A stretch of 64,000 bases of DNA from Torymus aiolomorphi (taxonomy: Eukaryota; Arthropoda; Insecta; Hymenoptera; Torymidae): NCBI GenBank assembly GCA_036365515.1, contig CM070874.1, positions 92,152,342 to 92,216,341 on the forward strand, given 5' to 3'. Within the stretch, counting starts at the first letter, position 1. Every line of letters begins with the position of its first letter. Under the pieces are notes generated by a model. It had not been told where the DNA came from. It did no database searches and saw nothing but the letters and a program-made list of their open reading frames with translations. Positions 1 through 11,804 of the stretch are shown piece by piece. Both the position numbers and the translations under genes were made by a program.

Positions 1-20
1 GCCTTCACTAATTACAAAAA

Positions 21-133
21 AATACGATGTGCAACAGGGGGGAGAATGGATTTTTCTAGCGAGAATGATGTTTGAGCACGAGTGGAAGTCGAGGGCGCCG
101 AAGGTTTTCTCCCGTTGTTGCACAATGTACTAT
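21..133. repeat. Short fold-back element (MITE-like), copy 1
   Basis: The left end reads ATGTGCAACAGGGGGGAGAA and the right end is its imperfect reverse complement (TTCTCCCGTTGTTGCACAAT), about 110 bp apart. The outer right edge (AATGTACTATT) recurs at the right edge of the fold-back at 56375-56511, which suggests one family. There is no coding capacity. Exact borders and target duplication are not resolved. Confidence 0.55.
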
Positions 134-2076
134 TAATGGCATTCGCCGGGTTTTTTTAAAGGGGGGAAGAAATTATCAATATTTATCAAGGTGTTGAATT
201 AATAAATATATTGCCACTTTTTAAGTAAAGGATGATTGTCGAAGTAAATTCAAAATTTAACTTTTACTGTAAACGCAAATAGTCTGTAGCACGATAAATT
301 CTAGAGTATACTATTCAACAAGTGTCAGAATGACACGAAATGTGAGTTATCTAACAGCCTTTGTTGATAAGGCTAAAACATACAAGAAAAATTTCATATT
401 GATTTTCTGCGAAAGCAAGAGCACAATTGACAATGGATAAAACAATATTTATTGTTGAACAGTACGTAGCATAGATCTGTCAGTTACAATAAATACTATC
501 GACTTATAAAGCAATTGAACTGGAGCTGTTATTATTTGCCAATCACTCGTTAACATTGACTTTGATAGAATTCTCATTAAAGATTGTCAGCCAACTTCTC
601 TTTTATTCACCACTAATAGAAATTTAATAAACGTCATCGATGATAAGGATTAAATCCCGCAAAAAATTAATGAAAAAAAAACCATTGAGATCCCTGCTAT
701 TCAACCTACATAAATGAAAAAAAAAATTTGAAAACTCACATCCTCGTCAATGCCTTTAACCACAACACTCGACTTTCTACCCAGCACACGCGGAACCGCC
801 AACCCGTCTTATCAAACAGCACTTGCGCTAATAAGAATCCTGCAACGGCCGACAACCCGCGCTGGCTTACGGTCACGCGCACACTGGCTCTCCGCACTGC
901 TCTCTGCTTTGCACGCGTATGCGCTATCACACGAAATACCGCGTATAATACGTGTGCGCAATTGTCGTGTCCGTCCCCTCGCGCGCCGCGAGTGCCACTT
1001 CCGAGAGCCGGACTTCCTTCCGAGCGCGCTGGCCGCCCGCACACACACACACGCACACATACCACAATACGCGCGCGTGTACATAACCCCACCCAATTGG
1101 ATGCGCGCCCGCCCAGGTGCGCGCGCGCACACCTCTTTTATATTATGTCATGCGCGCGCCGCAGCTCACGTCGCGTAGTTCGTGCTGTATCGATGGTGGG
1201 ATTGATTGACTAATTAAAGAGCTGTTAAGGAGCAATTGAACGTATCGGTTGCGAGTGTGTAAATAAGGTGAATGCTGGGGGGATGGATGGTGAGTTTTGG
1301 AGTGATGGGAATTTCTGGTGTGACTGCGAGATCATAATGTGTAACTGTATGGGTTTTCCGGATATATGTTTTAAGTATAGCATTTCGATAGAGAGGACGT
1401 TTGTAACATTGAAGTCGAATACAATTATGAGGATGTATTTCTCGAGCGCGGTCGAGCGTGAAATTTGCGTGTGCGTGTCTGTGCTTGAAGTTATGCGAAG
1501 GATGTGTATAAGCGCTTTTGATCTCCTTTTTTACAAAATCGCAAAAAACAATCCTTAATGATGACTGTATTTGTATTTTTTTTAAATAAAATGTTCATTA
1601 TTTTGCTTGACTATAAAGCGCTAAGCCGAAATACTTTACTATTCACGCAAGTAAATCTTATCCTCCATCTTATCGAACCAGCTCATCATTCATAAACACA
1701 TTTAAAAGCCGGCAGAAGCAGCAGACGCTACACTATAGCGCTCGACTGGAAACTTCATTACCCCTAGAGAGTCAATTAGAAAATTGAAGCGCGCGCACCC
1801 TCCCTTCCCCCTCCGGCACGCACTTACTTAAAACCCATCCATCTAATTTGCCAATTGCCTCCAATAACCATTCGTCAACCCTCTTTCCCTCCCCCGGCAT
1901 AAACACGCGCAAAAAAAGAGAAAAAAAGAAAAAAGAAATCTTGGAATTTCTGCCCAGCGCGGGAGGCGCGAGGGTTGAGTGACTCCCTAATTAGGTTGCG
2001 CCTCTCGAGAGCGCCCAGAGACTCGAGAGCTGCAGTGGTTGGAAAAACAGAGGGTGTCTGCGAGCGAGGAGTACGC

Positions 2077-2081
<5 letters not shown>
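134..2081. other. Non-coding: AT-rich, then CpG-rich block, then mixed
   Basis: Positions 134-727 are AT-rich with no feature seen. Positions 780-1150 are a CpG-rich block with alternating purine-pyrimidine runs (CACACA, CGCGCG); four overlapping open frames on both strands there reflect base composition. Positions 1795-1960 are pyrimidine tracts followed by purine tracts. No splice-bounded exon, RNA gene or promoter motif could be supported. Confidence 0.5.

Positions 2082-2127
<46 letters not shown>
2082..2127. repeat. (TG)n microsatellite
   Basis: About 23 uninterrupted TG units. Confidence 0.95.
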
Positions 2128-2130
<3 letters not shown>

Positions 2131-4114
2131 GTGTAGTGCAGAGAGGGGTATCGATTTAGCCGAGTTACGGGAAGGAAGTCACTCGGATCGCATTAGCGTT
2201 ATTGCTTCATTGCTTGTTTGCGCGATTCGCCGCGAAAATTGGAGAGCAGTTTGGTGTATCGCTGCAGGATGGCTGAGTACGGTTTGTTGCTTCGAGAGGG
2301 AGTTCTTTTTCCGCTGCTCTTGGTACAGTGCAGAGTTCGAGCGCACGGCAGCTCGCGATCGAACTTGCTTGTTTGTCAATTCGTCTAATTGGCCTTATTA
2401 GTAAATTATACTACGGAAATTAAAAATGTGATCCGTACATTTGTAAAAAAGGCTGATGTTAAATTAACTTTAAAAAAGTATTTTTGATCGATTTCTATTT
2501 TATTGGATACATTCAATTTCGTCATATCGACGTAAAAAGCTGAACGTCAATGCCGAAACATAAAAATAAAACGATCGGGCAATTGAAAGCGCAATAAAAA
2601 CTTGTTTCGCCCGACAAAAAGCAAAATTATCCAATTAATCTCAATCAACGTCAGCCACTCTCCTATCGAGCTCTCCCGAAAACACAGGAGGAAATAAAAA
2701 AAAAGGAAGAGAGAAGCATCATCTAGCACTTGTGACGCAACCGCAGACGCGATTATCCAACCGATCTTCGCACGAACATTGTCGTAGATCGGGAGGCTAA
2801 TATATACGCTACCGACTGAATGCGCAGCTGAAAAGAAGCGCGTCGCGCGAGGGGGAGAGAGAGGAAGCGCTATGGGCTCGGCCCAGCCGGCCCATGAAGC
2901 CGCGCCCATACGAGAGGGAGAGAGAGAGATGTGCATTAGCGAGCTGTCCGGCGTTTCTAGGCCGCTCGCGCGTTTATATGTGCATAGGTGCAGTGCGTTC
3001 GCGGGAATGCTATATACTGTGGTGCTGGTGGTGCGCCGAAACAGCCAGGGTTCAATGCACAGGCCGATCAGATCGCGGTGCGCGTATTCTAGCCAGGACT
3101 GCGGTGCTGGCCTGTGGCTTGTGGCGTGATTTGGCTAATTGAAATAAGGTTGCCGGCCGCGCGGTGTCCGAGCTGCTCGCTTCTTTTCGCTCTCTTTTTT
3201 CTTTCAAATTTTCTTCGGAGGCATCTTCTTTCTCAAAACATTGTGTTTCTTTTATATGAGAGATATTTGAAATAGCAATAAATTCGAAAGCTTTCTCTTC
3301 CATTTATACTTTACCACGAAAACTTTGAAATAATTCTTGATAACATTGGATGTTACATATTGCATTGAAACCTATCAAAACAGCAAAACAATACGTTTCT
3401 CATATATCCATCCTGTAATACAACAAAAGCATCCTCTCAAAAAGCGCCTGAATATCATGACCGCAACGCATCCACATCAGCATGAACCGCATATGTACAT
3501 CGCGTGTGCGCGCGCGAGTATACGCGAAAGAGAGAAACGTCGAGGTATGGAAGCGCGAACGCATACGTGTGCATCTGCACATCGCACGTGCAGTCGAGGG
3601 TCGCGTTACAACGCGCGGAAATCGATGCTATCTGTCCGACGCGGACCATTGCGTGCGCCCGGCGTGCACACGTTATTGTATCGGCTCGCCGGCGCGTGCT
3701 CTATGACGTTTGCGCGCTCGCGACGACGACGTCGACGACGACGACGTGCCCAACCCCTACCCACGGCTTATCTTCAACGACCGAGAGGAGAGAGAACCGC
3801 GTATGCGCACGAGAGAGCTGCCGTTCTGCTGAAAAAGCCGAATCGTTGCGGCGTGTGTGAAGGGAGGTATGCAAATGGACTTAGAGGGCCGGTGAGTGAA
3901 AGTTTGTGTTGCAGGCTTAAGGGAGATGTTTTTTAAAAGAAAAGTATTGTTTCCTTATGAAAACATATTATTTTAATGAAATATACAAACGATTTAGAAC
4001 CATTTAATCTCCCATGTTTATTTGTAAAGCATTGAGAACTAACTCTATAGGACTTTTTAGCCTCTAAAATTTTATACACTATTAACTTTTAATGATTTAA
4101 AATTTAAGTTAATA

Positions 4115-4117
<3 letters not shown>
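2128..4117. other. Non-coding: alternating CpG-rich and AT-rich DNA
   Basis: GC-rich stretches occur at about 2820-3180 and 3480-3860. The second holds a short GAC/GTC trinucleotide run near 3720-3750. AT-rich DNA lies between and after them. Open frames here overlap one another on both strands and show no domain or splice support. Nothing else seen. Confidence 0.45.

Positions 4118-4169
<52 letters not shown>
4118..4169. repeat. (TA)n microsatellite
   Basis: About 26 TA units in an AT-rich stretch. Confidence 0.95.
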
Positions 4170-4170
<1 letters not shown>

Positions 4171-5330
4171 TTGAACGCGACATTGTGAAAATGTAAACAT
4201 GTAAAAGTAAATTTAAAATTTTCTCTTTGGGACATATTCAACTTTTTGAACAAAAAACTGTACAGCTGCTTGATGAACCTATATACGTTGGCACTGGTAA
4301 TTGTGTATAGGGAGTTAGAAGAGCGATGATTGAAACATACCGTAAAGTACTCTTGTGAGCTCACTTATGTAAATCTAACAAAAACTAATTAGACGAGCTG
4401 TTAAGTTAGTTTTGTGAATGTTCGAGGAGCCGAACACATCGCATTAAACTTTAAATTGTTTGTCGAGTGGCTAGGTACATAAAGTGTTTTTTGAATAACA
4501 GAAAAACGTTTCGAAATTACAGAGAAGTGCCCGATAAAATGTACAAGCTTTGAGAAAAATGCTATTTTCAAGAGTGCACTTTATTTTTGATAAAAAGGTA
4601 TTTATCTGAATAACAATCCCATTAAAAAGCCCCATTCTATTAGCCGGTTTTTTCCTCAAAACTCTTTACCACCCCCGTCGCACGCAGCAGCCTCCCTCGC
4701 TAATTTGTTGCCGATAAGAATCGCGCCCATATACATGCGCCCTGCTCCTCCGCTACAATCGTATACAAGTTTTCCCTCCCTCTCTCTCTCTCTCTCTTTC
4801 GTCCCGCAGATCTAGCGACGCGATACACACACGCATACACACGAGCCAACGGCTGGCTGCTCGATAAAGGAACAATTTCCGGCCTTGCGCGAGTGAGCGC
4901 GGGGCAAGGGGACTCGTTATTTCCGGAACGGTATTACTCTCGAGAAGAGTGTGTGAGCCGGAGAGTGAGAGAGTGAGAGGATGCGGGGCATATCGAATCA
5001 TCCGCGCGGCCGTTCGCGCGTTACGCGCGAATTAGAGACTTTTGTGCCGGCGGCCGCCCGAGGAGGATTATAATTATACACATTCTTTGGGAGGAATCAG
5101 GGCGGATCTCGGCGATTGTCGTGTTTGCGGCCGAGTTTGGCTTCGGCTGGATTATAATGACGTTGACTTTGAGGATTCGCAGTGGCTGCGTTATGCTCAT
5201 GCATATTCCGGTGCGTTTTCGCCTGTTTACGATAACGATTTGTCGATAAATATTTTGACGCTAGATATAACGGTTTTAAGTATAATCTCGCTGCTGTATA
5301 TATAGCGGAGATAAAGCGGAATATTGAAAA
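4170..5330. other. Non-coding, with a (TC)n tract
   Basis: AT-rich to 4660, then GC-rich. A (TC)n run lies near 4775-4798 and short GAGA runs near 4955-4980. The frame at 5042-5305 has no recognisable domain or splice support and I do not call it. Confidence 0.4.
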
Positions 5331-6059
5331 TGCAAATGTTTATTGCTTAATCACATTTAAGCATGATTATGGAAATAAATAGCATTAGTCTGGAATGATT
5401 TTTCGGTTAATGTGCTTGTTAGTTTATGATTGAACTGTTAATATACGATTGGACAATAAATATAGACGAACTTCTCATTCAGATATTTTATTTATTTCAA
5501 AACAATTAAAATAATTGCGCTTATTGGCGATACATTAAATTGGCGATCTATTGCTTCAAACTTATGTAATCACTTGCACAATTAATACAAATTACATTGT
5601 CATTTATTTCAATCTAAAGTGTAATCTACATTAACAGTAAAATCACAAGCTAATATGTTGCATTTTGTATTATTATCATAAAACCATAAATAAAAGTAAA
5701 TTTTATAGGTTAAATTTTAATAAAGTTAATTTACTTTTAAAATATTTTAGATGTTTTATTATACGAAGTTATTAAATTTTTGTTGCTACACATTTATTTT
5801 ACTCCTATAGCATTTGATTTATTTTAGTATTTTTAATCAACAAATCATTTAAAAAGCTTCTACTATACTCAACGAATCTGCATATTTCAAACCGCAATAT
5901 ATCCAAAATAAACTTTTCATGCAACGATAACATTTTTAATAATAATTAAAATTTTAGTATCTTATAAAATATCTATGTTAAATGAACTAAACAATGTTTT
6001 CCCACTAATCCAGCAAGAGCTAAACTCTCAATCGCTATCGAGACGTCCATCTCCCCTTT
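5331..6059 (-). other. AT-rich 3' flank of the 371-codon gene; candidate poly(A) signals
   Basis: This is strongly AT-rich DNA immediately 3' (minus sense) of the stop codon at 6060. Minus-strand AATAAA hexamers (TTTATT on plus) occur, for example near 5790 and 5600. They would suit 3'-end formation for the gene ending at 6060, giving a 3' UTR of about 270-460 nt. Which one is used cannot be decided from sequence. Confidence 0.4.
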
Positions 6060-7175
6060 TTACAAACTCATTTTGCCGAAATCGCGTAACACCATCTCCC
6101 GCGATCTGGCCCTACCAGTCGTGTCGTCGACGTCCCTCCTACGCAGTTGCTGCTGCTGCTGCTGCTGCTGCTCCTCCTTGCCGATCCTCAAGACCAGCGC
6201 CTTGTCCTCGACGGTCTTGTCCTTGAGATACGTCGTCCTCTTCTCCACGTAAAAGTCCTCGACCTTCGTACTAGGATCCACGCAGAGCTTGATCTCCGTC
6301 TCGCGCTCCAGCCTGCCGTCGTCCTTGAGCTGGATCTTGCCTTCGCCAGCCAGGTCGACGCGCAGCTCCTTCGGCTGTTTCGGCTGTTTCGGCTGTTTTG
6401 GCTGCTGCGCTTCCTCGCTGAAGCGCACCCTCTTGTCCTCGTTTCGGCTCTTCTTCAGGAGGATGGATCCCGGGTCGCAGCCGTTAAGCAGGTCGATCAT
6501 CGTCTGCTCGATGCGCACGCGCTCCTTGAGGAAGTCTTCGAGCAGCGTCTTGCGGGCGAACTTGCAGATGGGCACCGCCGCGGGCTCTGCCGCCTCCGAG
6601 TAGCTGTTCTTCCGGTATATCGCGGAGTCTGTGCGCGAGGGCGTCGGAGATGCGGGCGCCTCCAGCGCCACGGTGTTCATCCTCTTAAAGTCCAGAGTGT
6701 TGAGTTTGTTCCTGAAGTTCTGGTGGCTCTCGATGCTGTCATCCCCGCTGAAACTGGCGGGTGGCTCGATGAGAAACTCCTCGGGGAATTGACTCCGGCA
6801 ACTCTCCGGGGAGTTGGCCCGCTCCTCATAGTGCTTGATCAGCCTTTGCGTCCTTGTCGGTGGCCGATGCCTCGTCCTGTGGACTCGCGGCGGCGGCTCA
6901 ATCACACGCACCGACTTCTGCGCGTTCTTCGGAGACGGCCTGTGGCGATGTTTCCTCGGCTGACGACGTCGAGGCCACGAGCTCAGAGCGCTCAGCAACG
7001 CTGGTAATCGACGTTTGCGCGGGGGTGACGGGGATGACTCGCTCTGCGGGTGAAGGACCTTTGGAACGGGCCGTTTCGTCACGACGAGGGGATTTGTTAT
7101 TTCCTGGGTGGGCTGGCCATTGGGTTGGCCGTTCGCGTCGACGGAGAAGCAGCGCGAGCACGTGAGGAACTTCAT
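6060..7175 (-). CDS. Uncharacterised 371-aa protein with RVxF (PP1-docking-type) motif, PKQ repeats and poly-Gln
   Basis: Single open frame of 371 codons, by far the longest coding-like frame outside simple repeats. I do not recognise the family. Residues 51-111 are very basic and Pro/Arg-rich. Residues 112-165 look like ordinary soluble protein. Residues 203-232 (ARKTLLEDFLKERVRIEQ and on) should be helical. Residues 249-252 are RVRF within KRVRFSEE, matching the RVxF docking motif of protein phosphatase 1 regulators, with the usual flanking base and trailing acids. PKQ triplets follow at 259-269, then a charged, strand-rich segment at 270-333, and eight Gln (CAG/CTG run) at 336-343. An in-frame stop just upstream of the ATG supports M1 for an independent gene. 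It may instead be the terminal exon of the PDZ gene upstream on the same strand, but the phase of the last exon found (phase 1) does not join to an obvious acceptor here. A second minus-strand frame (7266-6898) runs through the basic region with a more ordinary Ser/Glu-rich composition, so a frameshift or intron near 6850-7080 is possible. Confidence 0.7.
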   Translation of the reverse strand: MKFLTCSRCFSVDANGQPNGQPTQEITNPLVVTKRPVPKVLHPQSESSPSPPRKRRLPALLSALSSWPRRRQPRKHRHRPSPKNAQKSVRVIEPPPRVHRTRHRPPTRTQRLIKHYEERANSPESCRSQFPEEFLIEPPASFSGDDSIESHQNFRNKLNTLDFKRMNTVALEAPASPTPSRTDSAIYRKNSYSEAAEPAAVPICKFARKTLLEDFLKERVRIEQTMIDLLNGCDPGSILLKKSRNEDKRVRFSEEAQQPKQPKQPKQPKELRVDLAGEGKIQLKDDGRLERETEIKLCVDPSTKVEDFYVEKRTTYLKDKTVEDKALVLRIGKEEQQQQQQQQLRRRDVDDTTGRARSREMVLRDFGKMSL

Positions 7176-8341
7176 GGTTTACGAGCCGATGCTTATCTTG
7201 GTCGTATCTGCTGGTCCGGGTTATGAATTTCTTATGTGTCGAAATAAATAACGCATTCGTTTTCACTTCTCGAATTTCTGCTATCCTTCAACACTTTTGT
7301 AGTATTATAACCATCACTGTGGCAATGATGAACAAGTGTTATCCAATCCAGATGGTCAGCGTATGCAAGACAGGCACTTAATGATAATTGATCGTTTACA
7401 TCGAAGCAAACGGTCGAATCAGTTAAAACCGTGACCCACCCTCCTCCATCTCCTCCTATCCCGTCCAATCTCCGCAATTGCAGATCGAGCGTTCAGTCCA
7501 CGTAACAATGCGCGCACGAGCGGCCATGAAATCGAGCCGAAAAGCAATCGCGAAAAAACCGCCAGCATCAATCGAGCTTGAAGCCTCGTCCCGCGCCCGC
7601 GCGCTTCTCCTACATCCTCGTCTTTTTCCGTCCTCTTGAAGGAGTTTGTCGTCGTCGTCGTCGTCGTCGTCGTCGCGAAGGTGTCGCGGCGCGTACTGAT
7701 CGGCACTGCTAAGGGGAGCGAGAGAGCAGCAGCGGCGGCGCTTCTCCCTCTCTCTTTCTTATGAGCACGGCGAAAGGAAGAGAGCGAGGGTGCGCCGCCG
7801 GCCGAGCGACTTCCTTAGCGAGCCAAGTCATGCGAGCACGTGGGTGCAGGTGCACGTGTCTGTGTGCGTGCGCGTCCGAGTTGGAAGAAGAAGGAGGGAG
7901 GAGTAGCCGAGGCTTTTCAACGGTCGCGCGCGAGCGATGCTTTTTCGAGCGGCCGATGTCAAGGAAACGATTGTTTTTTATCGGGAGTTGAGGAGGCTTA
8001 ATTCGGGGACGATTAAAGCCGGATGATGCTTTTGGGGGCAATAAATTGACAAAGAGCGGCGCTCCCTCTTTGGGGAAAATGCACGTATGAGAGTATAAGA
8101 GAGCACGTAAGCGGGATCAATTTATGGCCGCGGAGGAAGGACGCGCTTACGCGTGGGTGTGGGTGAAGATAGAAAGAGACCGACGATGACAATGGATCGG
8201 GTCTTTGTCGTTCGAGTATAAGGAGACGCGCTGGGAAAATAGTTTGGAAATATTGGAGCGTTGATAGGCAGGCTAGTTAAAGGAATGTTTTATAGAATTT
8301 AACACTTTAAGTGCTGCAGGGGTCATATTGGGTCATATCAA

Positions 8342-8346
<5 letters not shown>
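7176..8346 (-). promoter_or_regulatory. CpG-rich 5' region of the 371-codon gene (putative promoter/5' UTR)
   Basis: Positions 7480-7990 are CpG-rich and contain a (GTC)n run at 7645-7675. This lies directly upstream, in minus sense, of the ATG at 7175, so it is a reasonable position for a promoter or 5' UTR. No TATA box or initiator could be assigned. Open frames in the block run on both strands and are composition-driven. Confidence 0.3.

Positions 8347-8408
<62 letters not shown>
8347..8408. repeat. (AC)n microsatellite
   Basis: About 31 uninterrupted AC units. Confidence 0.95.
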
Positions 8409-8411
<3 letters not shown>

Positions 8412-8622
8412 GGGGGGTACCCCCTACACGCTTCGCTCGTCAACTTCCATTTTAAGTAATAACCCATTTGTTCTATTTTTTCCACATCACCCAAGATGTA
8501 AATAGATGAATGCTTTTTTTTAGTGGTATCCCCAGTAGACCTAACCCACATTTGAATAAATATCATATATAATTGATATTGAATAAGATATTTTACAACA
8601 TCATTTAAATACTTCTATTATA

Positions 8623-8653
<31 letters not shown>

Positions 8654-8759
8654 TATTATGTAATTTTTTTTTAATATATAAGAGTATTTCTCACGATAAA
8701 AATTTTGATTTGATCTATACTTAAATAAATTTCATATACAATTTTCATTTAGTCGTTGA
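8409..8759. other. AT-rich non-coding DNA with (TA)n, duplicated on the far side of the TTAA element
   Basis: A (TA)n tract lies at about 8622-8645. The stretch 8584-8720 (AACATCATTT and later AATATATAAGAGTAT) resembles 9303-9410 on the other side of the element at 8760-9300. Confidence 0.5.
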
Positions 8760-9300
8760 TTAAGGACGTTCTCCGACTCAAATTCATTAATATCGCGAAA
8801 ATTGTGATTTAAAAATATTATTTACAATGAAAACCCTTCATGAGTCTCTATACATTACTCCAAAAATAAAAAAAAATGTCAGTGTAAGATAAAAGGTGTC
8901 AATATGATATTTAAATAAATAGCACTTACATAGGGTGACTACATATAGATATACAAATAACATGGGAGTTTTTGTTTACGTTGCTATATCTCTGAAATTA
9001 ATATCGCTTGCTATATTGAAAATTATACCATATTATTCCTCTCGATTTCTAGTTTTATGGCTTACAGTTGAAAAAGAAACACAAAGAAAACTTTTTTTCT
9101 AGTAAATTAAAATGTAATTTTAAAACTAGCTTAGATAGGAATCCCGTGTTAACACAAAAACTTTGAAGTTAAATATTTCTATTTTGAATACCGCTATGGA
9201 CGTGGGGCTTTCAAGCATGTACTAAGCACACCAAATCAAACGTTCTCTGCAAGTTTCAGGAAAATCACAAGAAAATCGTTTGCTCGGAGAACGTCCTTAA
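8760..9300. mobile_element. Non-autonomous TTAA-flanked element, copy 1
   Basis: It starts TTAAGGACGTTCTCCGA and ends with the exact reverse complement. TTAA is at both ends (8760-8763 and 9297-9300), as expected for target duplication by piggyBac-like or Sola3-type transposases, both of which use TTAA. The ~540-bp body is AT-rich and non-coding. A second member with the same ends is at 23495-24347. The superfamily is inferred from the TTAA alone. Confidence 0.75.
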
Positions 9301-10083
9301 GATCTTATAACATCATTTGAACAATTTCTCCTTTATTTTATACTGCTATTGCGTATATTTTATATTGGGAAATTTGGTTTTTGAATATATAAGAGTATAT
9401 TTACGTTATCAAGTTTGATTTAAAAATCTTTTGTTCTATTTTATTTTTATTATTTTATGTATTAAACTAAAACTTAAATAAATTTTTTAATTAAAATTGC
9501 ATATCATACTCCAATAAGAAATCAGCGAGTTAGACACTACTTACCTACAGATAAAAATACACCCCCTTTTTCTTTCTTTTGCCTCAATTATTGAATTCGT
9601 TTTTTTTATTGAAACTTTTCAATAGACGTTATAAAAAAAATTTTTATAACTAAGATATGATATACAATATATTAATTATTACAGTAAATATGGTCAGGGA
9701 ACAACACTGGAACTCAGTTAAAGGGAAATTTGAAATTATGCAGTCCAAAGAAGATATAGAAAAAATACAAAAACTGAATTTTGAAATTGAAGAATATTTA
9801 AAATGGGAGAAAGAATATGAAATTTACATTAAATCTTTAATGGAATCAATTACTAAAAAGGACAAATTAATATGAAAATATTAATTTTTGTGTAAAAATT
9901 TTGTGTATCGAGCAGACGACGGAGCGACGCAAATTTCGTCGGTAAAAATATTGTCTTTAAACGTTGCAAGTGAAAATGTTCACTATTTAATCAAAAATAA
10001 AAGAAATAATATGAAAAAATACAATGCTTTTTTTCAATCAAGTTTTATTTAAGTCATAGGGACGTGAAAGAAGAAGGAGGAAC
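9301..10083. other. AT-rich non-coding DNA
   Basis: A short frame at 9657-9875 (72 codons, Lys/Glu/Ile-rich, coiled-coil-like) lies in very AT-rich DNA. It has no splice or domain support and may be a transposon relic. Nothing else seen. Confidence 0.4.
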
Positions 10084-10400
10084 ACGGGGGATAGTTTTCA
10101 TTTTGCGGAGGGACAACGCAGAGGGACCCGGACGATGCTGAGGGATGCAGAGGATCGCGGGGGGATAGTTTTTATTTTGCAGTTTTCAATGCGGAGGGAC
10201 AATGCGGAGGGACGCGGAGGGACGCGGAGGGATAGGACCCTTTATGCGGAGGGACGCGGAGAGACACGGAGGGACGCGGAGGGACAATGCGGAGGGACAA
10301 GGCAGACCCCAAATAACGCAAAAAAACAATGAATTTTACGTTATTTTGTGGAGGGAACTTTGCGGAGGGACGCAGAGGGACGCGGAGGGACGCGGAGGGT
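10084..10400. repeat. GC-rich minisatellite, ~10-bp unit GGAGGGACGC
   Basis: Roughly twenty copies of GGAGGGAC(G/A)(C/A) occur, partly in perfect tandem (10199-10300 and 10360-10400). A longer higher-order unit that includes GGGGGATAGTTTT occurs twice (near 10086 and 10160). The plus strand is purine-rich. The two open frames across it are translations of the repeat. Confidence 0.9.
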
Positions 10401-11618
10401 TAGCATCTTAATTGAGCTTACAACTATATAGTATAGTAAGATATATATATATATCAGCACTTAAAGGGTTAAATTTGCTTTTCGATTACTACAATTCATT
10501 TTTATTTAACTGGTTTGATAAAGCGGCGTGAATGATACTTCTAAAATATTGTATTTTAAATAAAACTTGATAAAATTTAAAAGCGAAGTAGTATTTGAAA
10601 ATTTTAAAAATTCAATTTTTGTTAATAAAACAAAAATGTTTAATATCAGTAGGCTCTAGGTATTGGCTGTAGTCGTTTATTTTATATGCAATTTACACTA
10701 AGAGTAAATAGCAAAATAAAATGAAAAATATCTCGCTACGGTTTTACCGATATGTTCATTTTCTCCGTAAAAAGCGCCCGCCCTAATTAAGATACTTAAC
10801 GGAGCCTAACAAACTCGCCTCAACAAACCGACATCATCGCCGCGCGTAATTGCACAAATCGCCTCGCTCACGCGATCCCAATACACCTCGAAGGCTCAAA
10901 GTCATCCGTCCATCGGCGTCTTGGCGCAACTTACACCTCGCCTATATCCACACATACTCTCCCCTTTTTACGCTCTCGCGCTCGCACAGCGCAGTCAGTG
11001 CAGCGTGACGACGACGCGCACGTACACAGCTGGGAGGAGAAAAAGACCTCAGCTGCCGAGGGATCGTCCGTCCTCCGTTATAGGCGCTACTCTCGTCTTA
11101 CGTTTCCTGCTTCGGTGTAATCGCTGAAAGCTCGCGCGAGCGCGCGCGGAAGTAACCTAAATATTCCATTAGCCGGATTGGATTGGATAGGATTTCGCGG
11201 TAGGGATTTCGTCGCGGCGGTTTTTGCAAGTGGGCGGAGGGAGACTCCGGAGATGATTCTTGGGTGTAGCGCGCGCAGTGGCAATTTGCTACGGAGGCTA
11301 ATTCGCACGTTGCGAACTCATCTTCTGTACAAGAGAGTGATTGATGCGGAGATGATGCTTGTGAATGTGGCTTTGAGACGGAAGTGAAGAGTCGCATTGG
11401 GAGAAATTGCTGATTGCAGGATAATTAAGATAAAGCGAAAAATAAATAGTTTCACTTTTTTGCTTCTTGTGCGATGTATAAATCTGCGGAAGAAACTAGT
11501 TCAAGTTGGATTAGACTATAAATGCGATTTACTTTGCAAACTCTTTTATAGAAAGTTTCCTATCATAAAGATCTAAATTATGCTTTTCTTTATTAAACCG
11601 ACAATGTTTATAACAAAG
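10401..11618. other. Non-coding: AT-rich then CpG-rich
   Basis: AT-rich to about 10780, then CpG-rich to about 11400. A minus-strand frame at 11397-11098 is the best-looking of several overlapping frames and reads into a possible GTAAGA donor near 11105. It has no recognisable domain and I do not call it. Confidence 0.4.
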
Positions 11619-11662
11619 TGTGTGTGTGTGCGCATGTGTATGTGTGTATGTATGTATGTATT

Positions 11663-11712
<50 letters not shown>

Positions 11713-11745
11713 CGTGCGCGCGTGCGTGCGTACGTGCATGCGAGC

Positions 11746-11802
<57 letters not shown>
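11619..11802. repeat. Compound (TG)n microsatellite
   Basis: Two long TG runs separated by GTATG and CGTGCG variants, about 184 bp in total. Open frames on both strands across it are repeat translations. Confidence 0.95.

Positions 11803-11804
<2 letters not shown>

Noticed and set aside
728..1213. Overlapping frames of 106-161 codons on both strands
   Set aside because: CpG-rich block depleted of stops; frames on opposite strands are equally open and Arg/Ala/His-rich.
6147..7007. 286-codon plus-strand frame
   Set aside because: Antisense shadow of the 371-codon minus-strand gene; Leu/Arg-rich composition arises from reversed CAG and Glu/Lys codons.
9657..9875. 72-codon Lys/Glu-rich frame
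   Set aside because: Coiled-coil-like but in very AT-rich DNA with no splice sites, domain or homologue I can name; possibly a transposon relic.
10084..10400. Repeat array as possible CRISPR
   Set aside because: Contiguous 10-bp units without spacers in a eukaryotic sequence; a minisatellite.
11098..11397. 99-codon minus frame ending near a GTAAGA
   Set aside because: Looks semi-natural but lies in CpG-rich DNA with other open frames, has no good acceptor and no recognisable domain.
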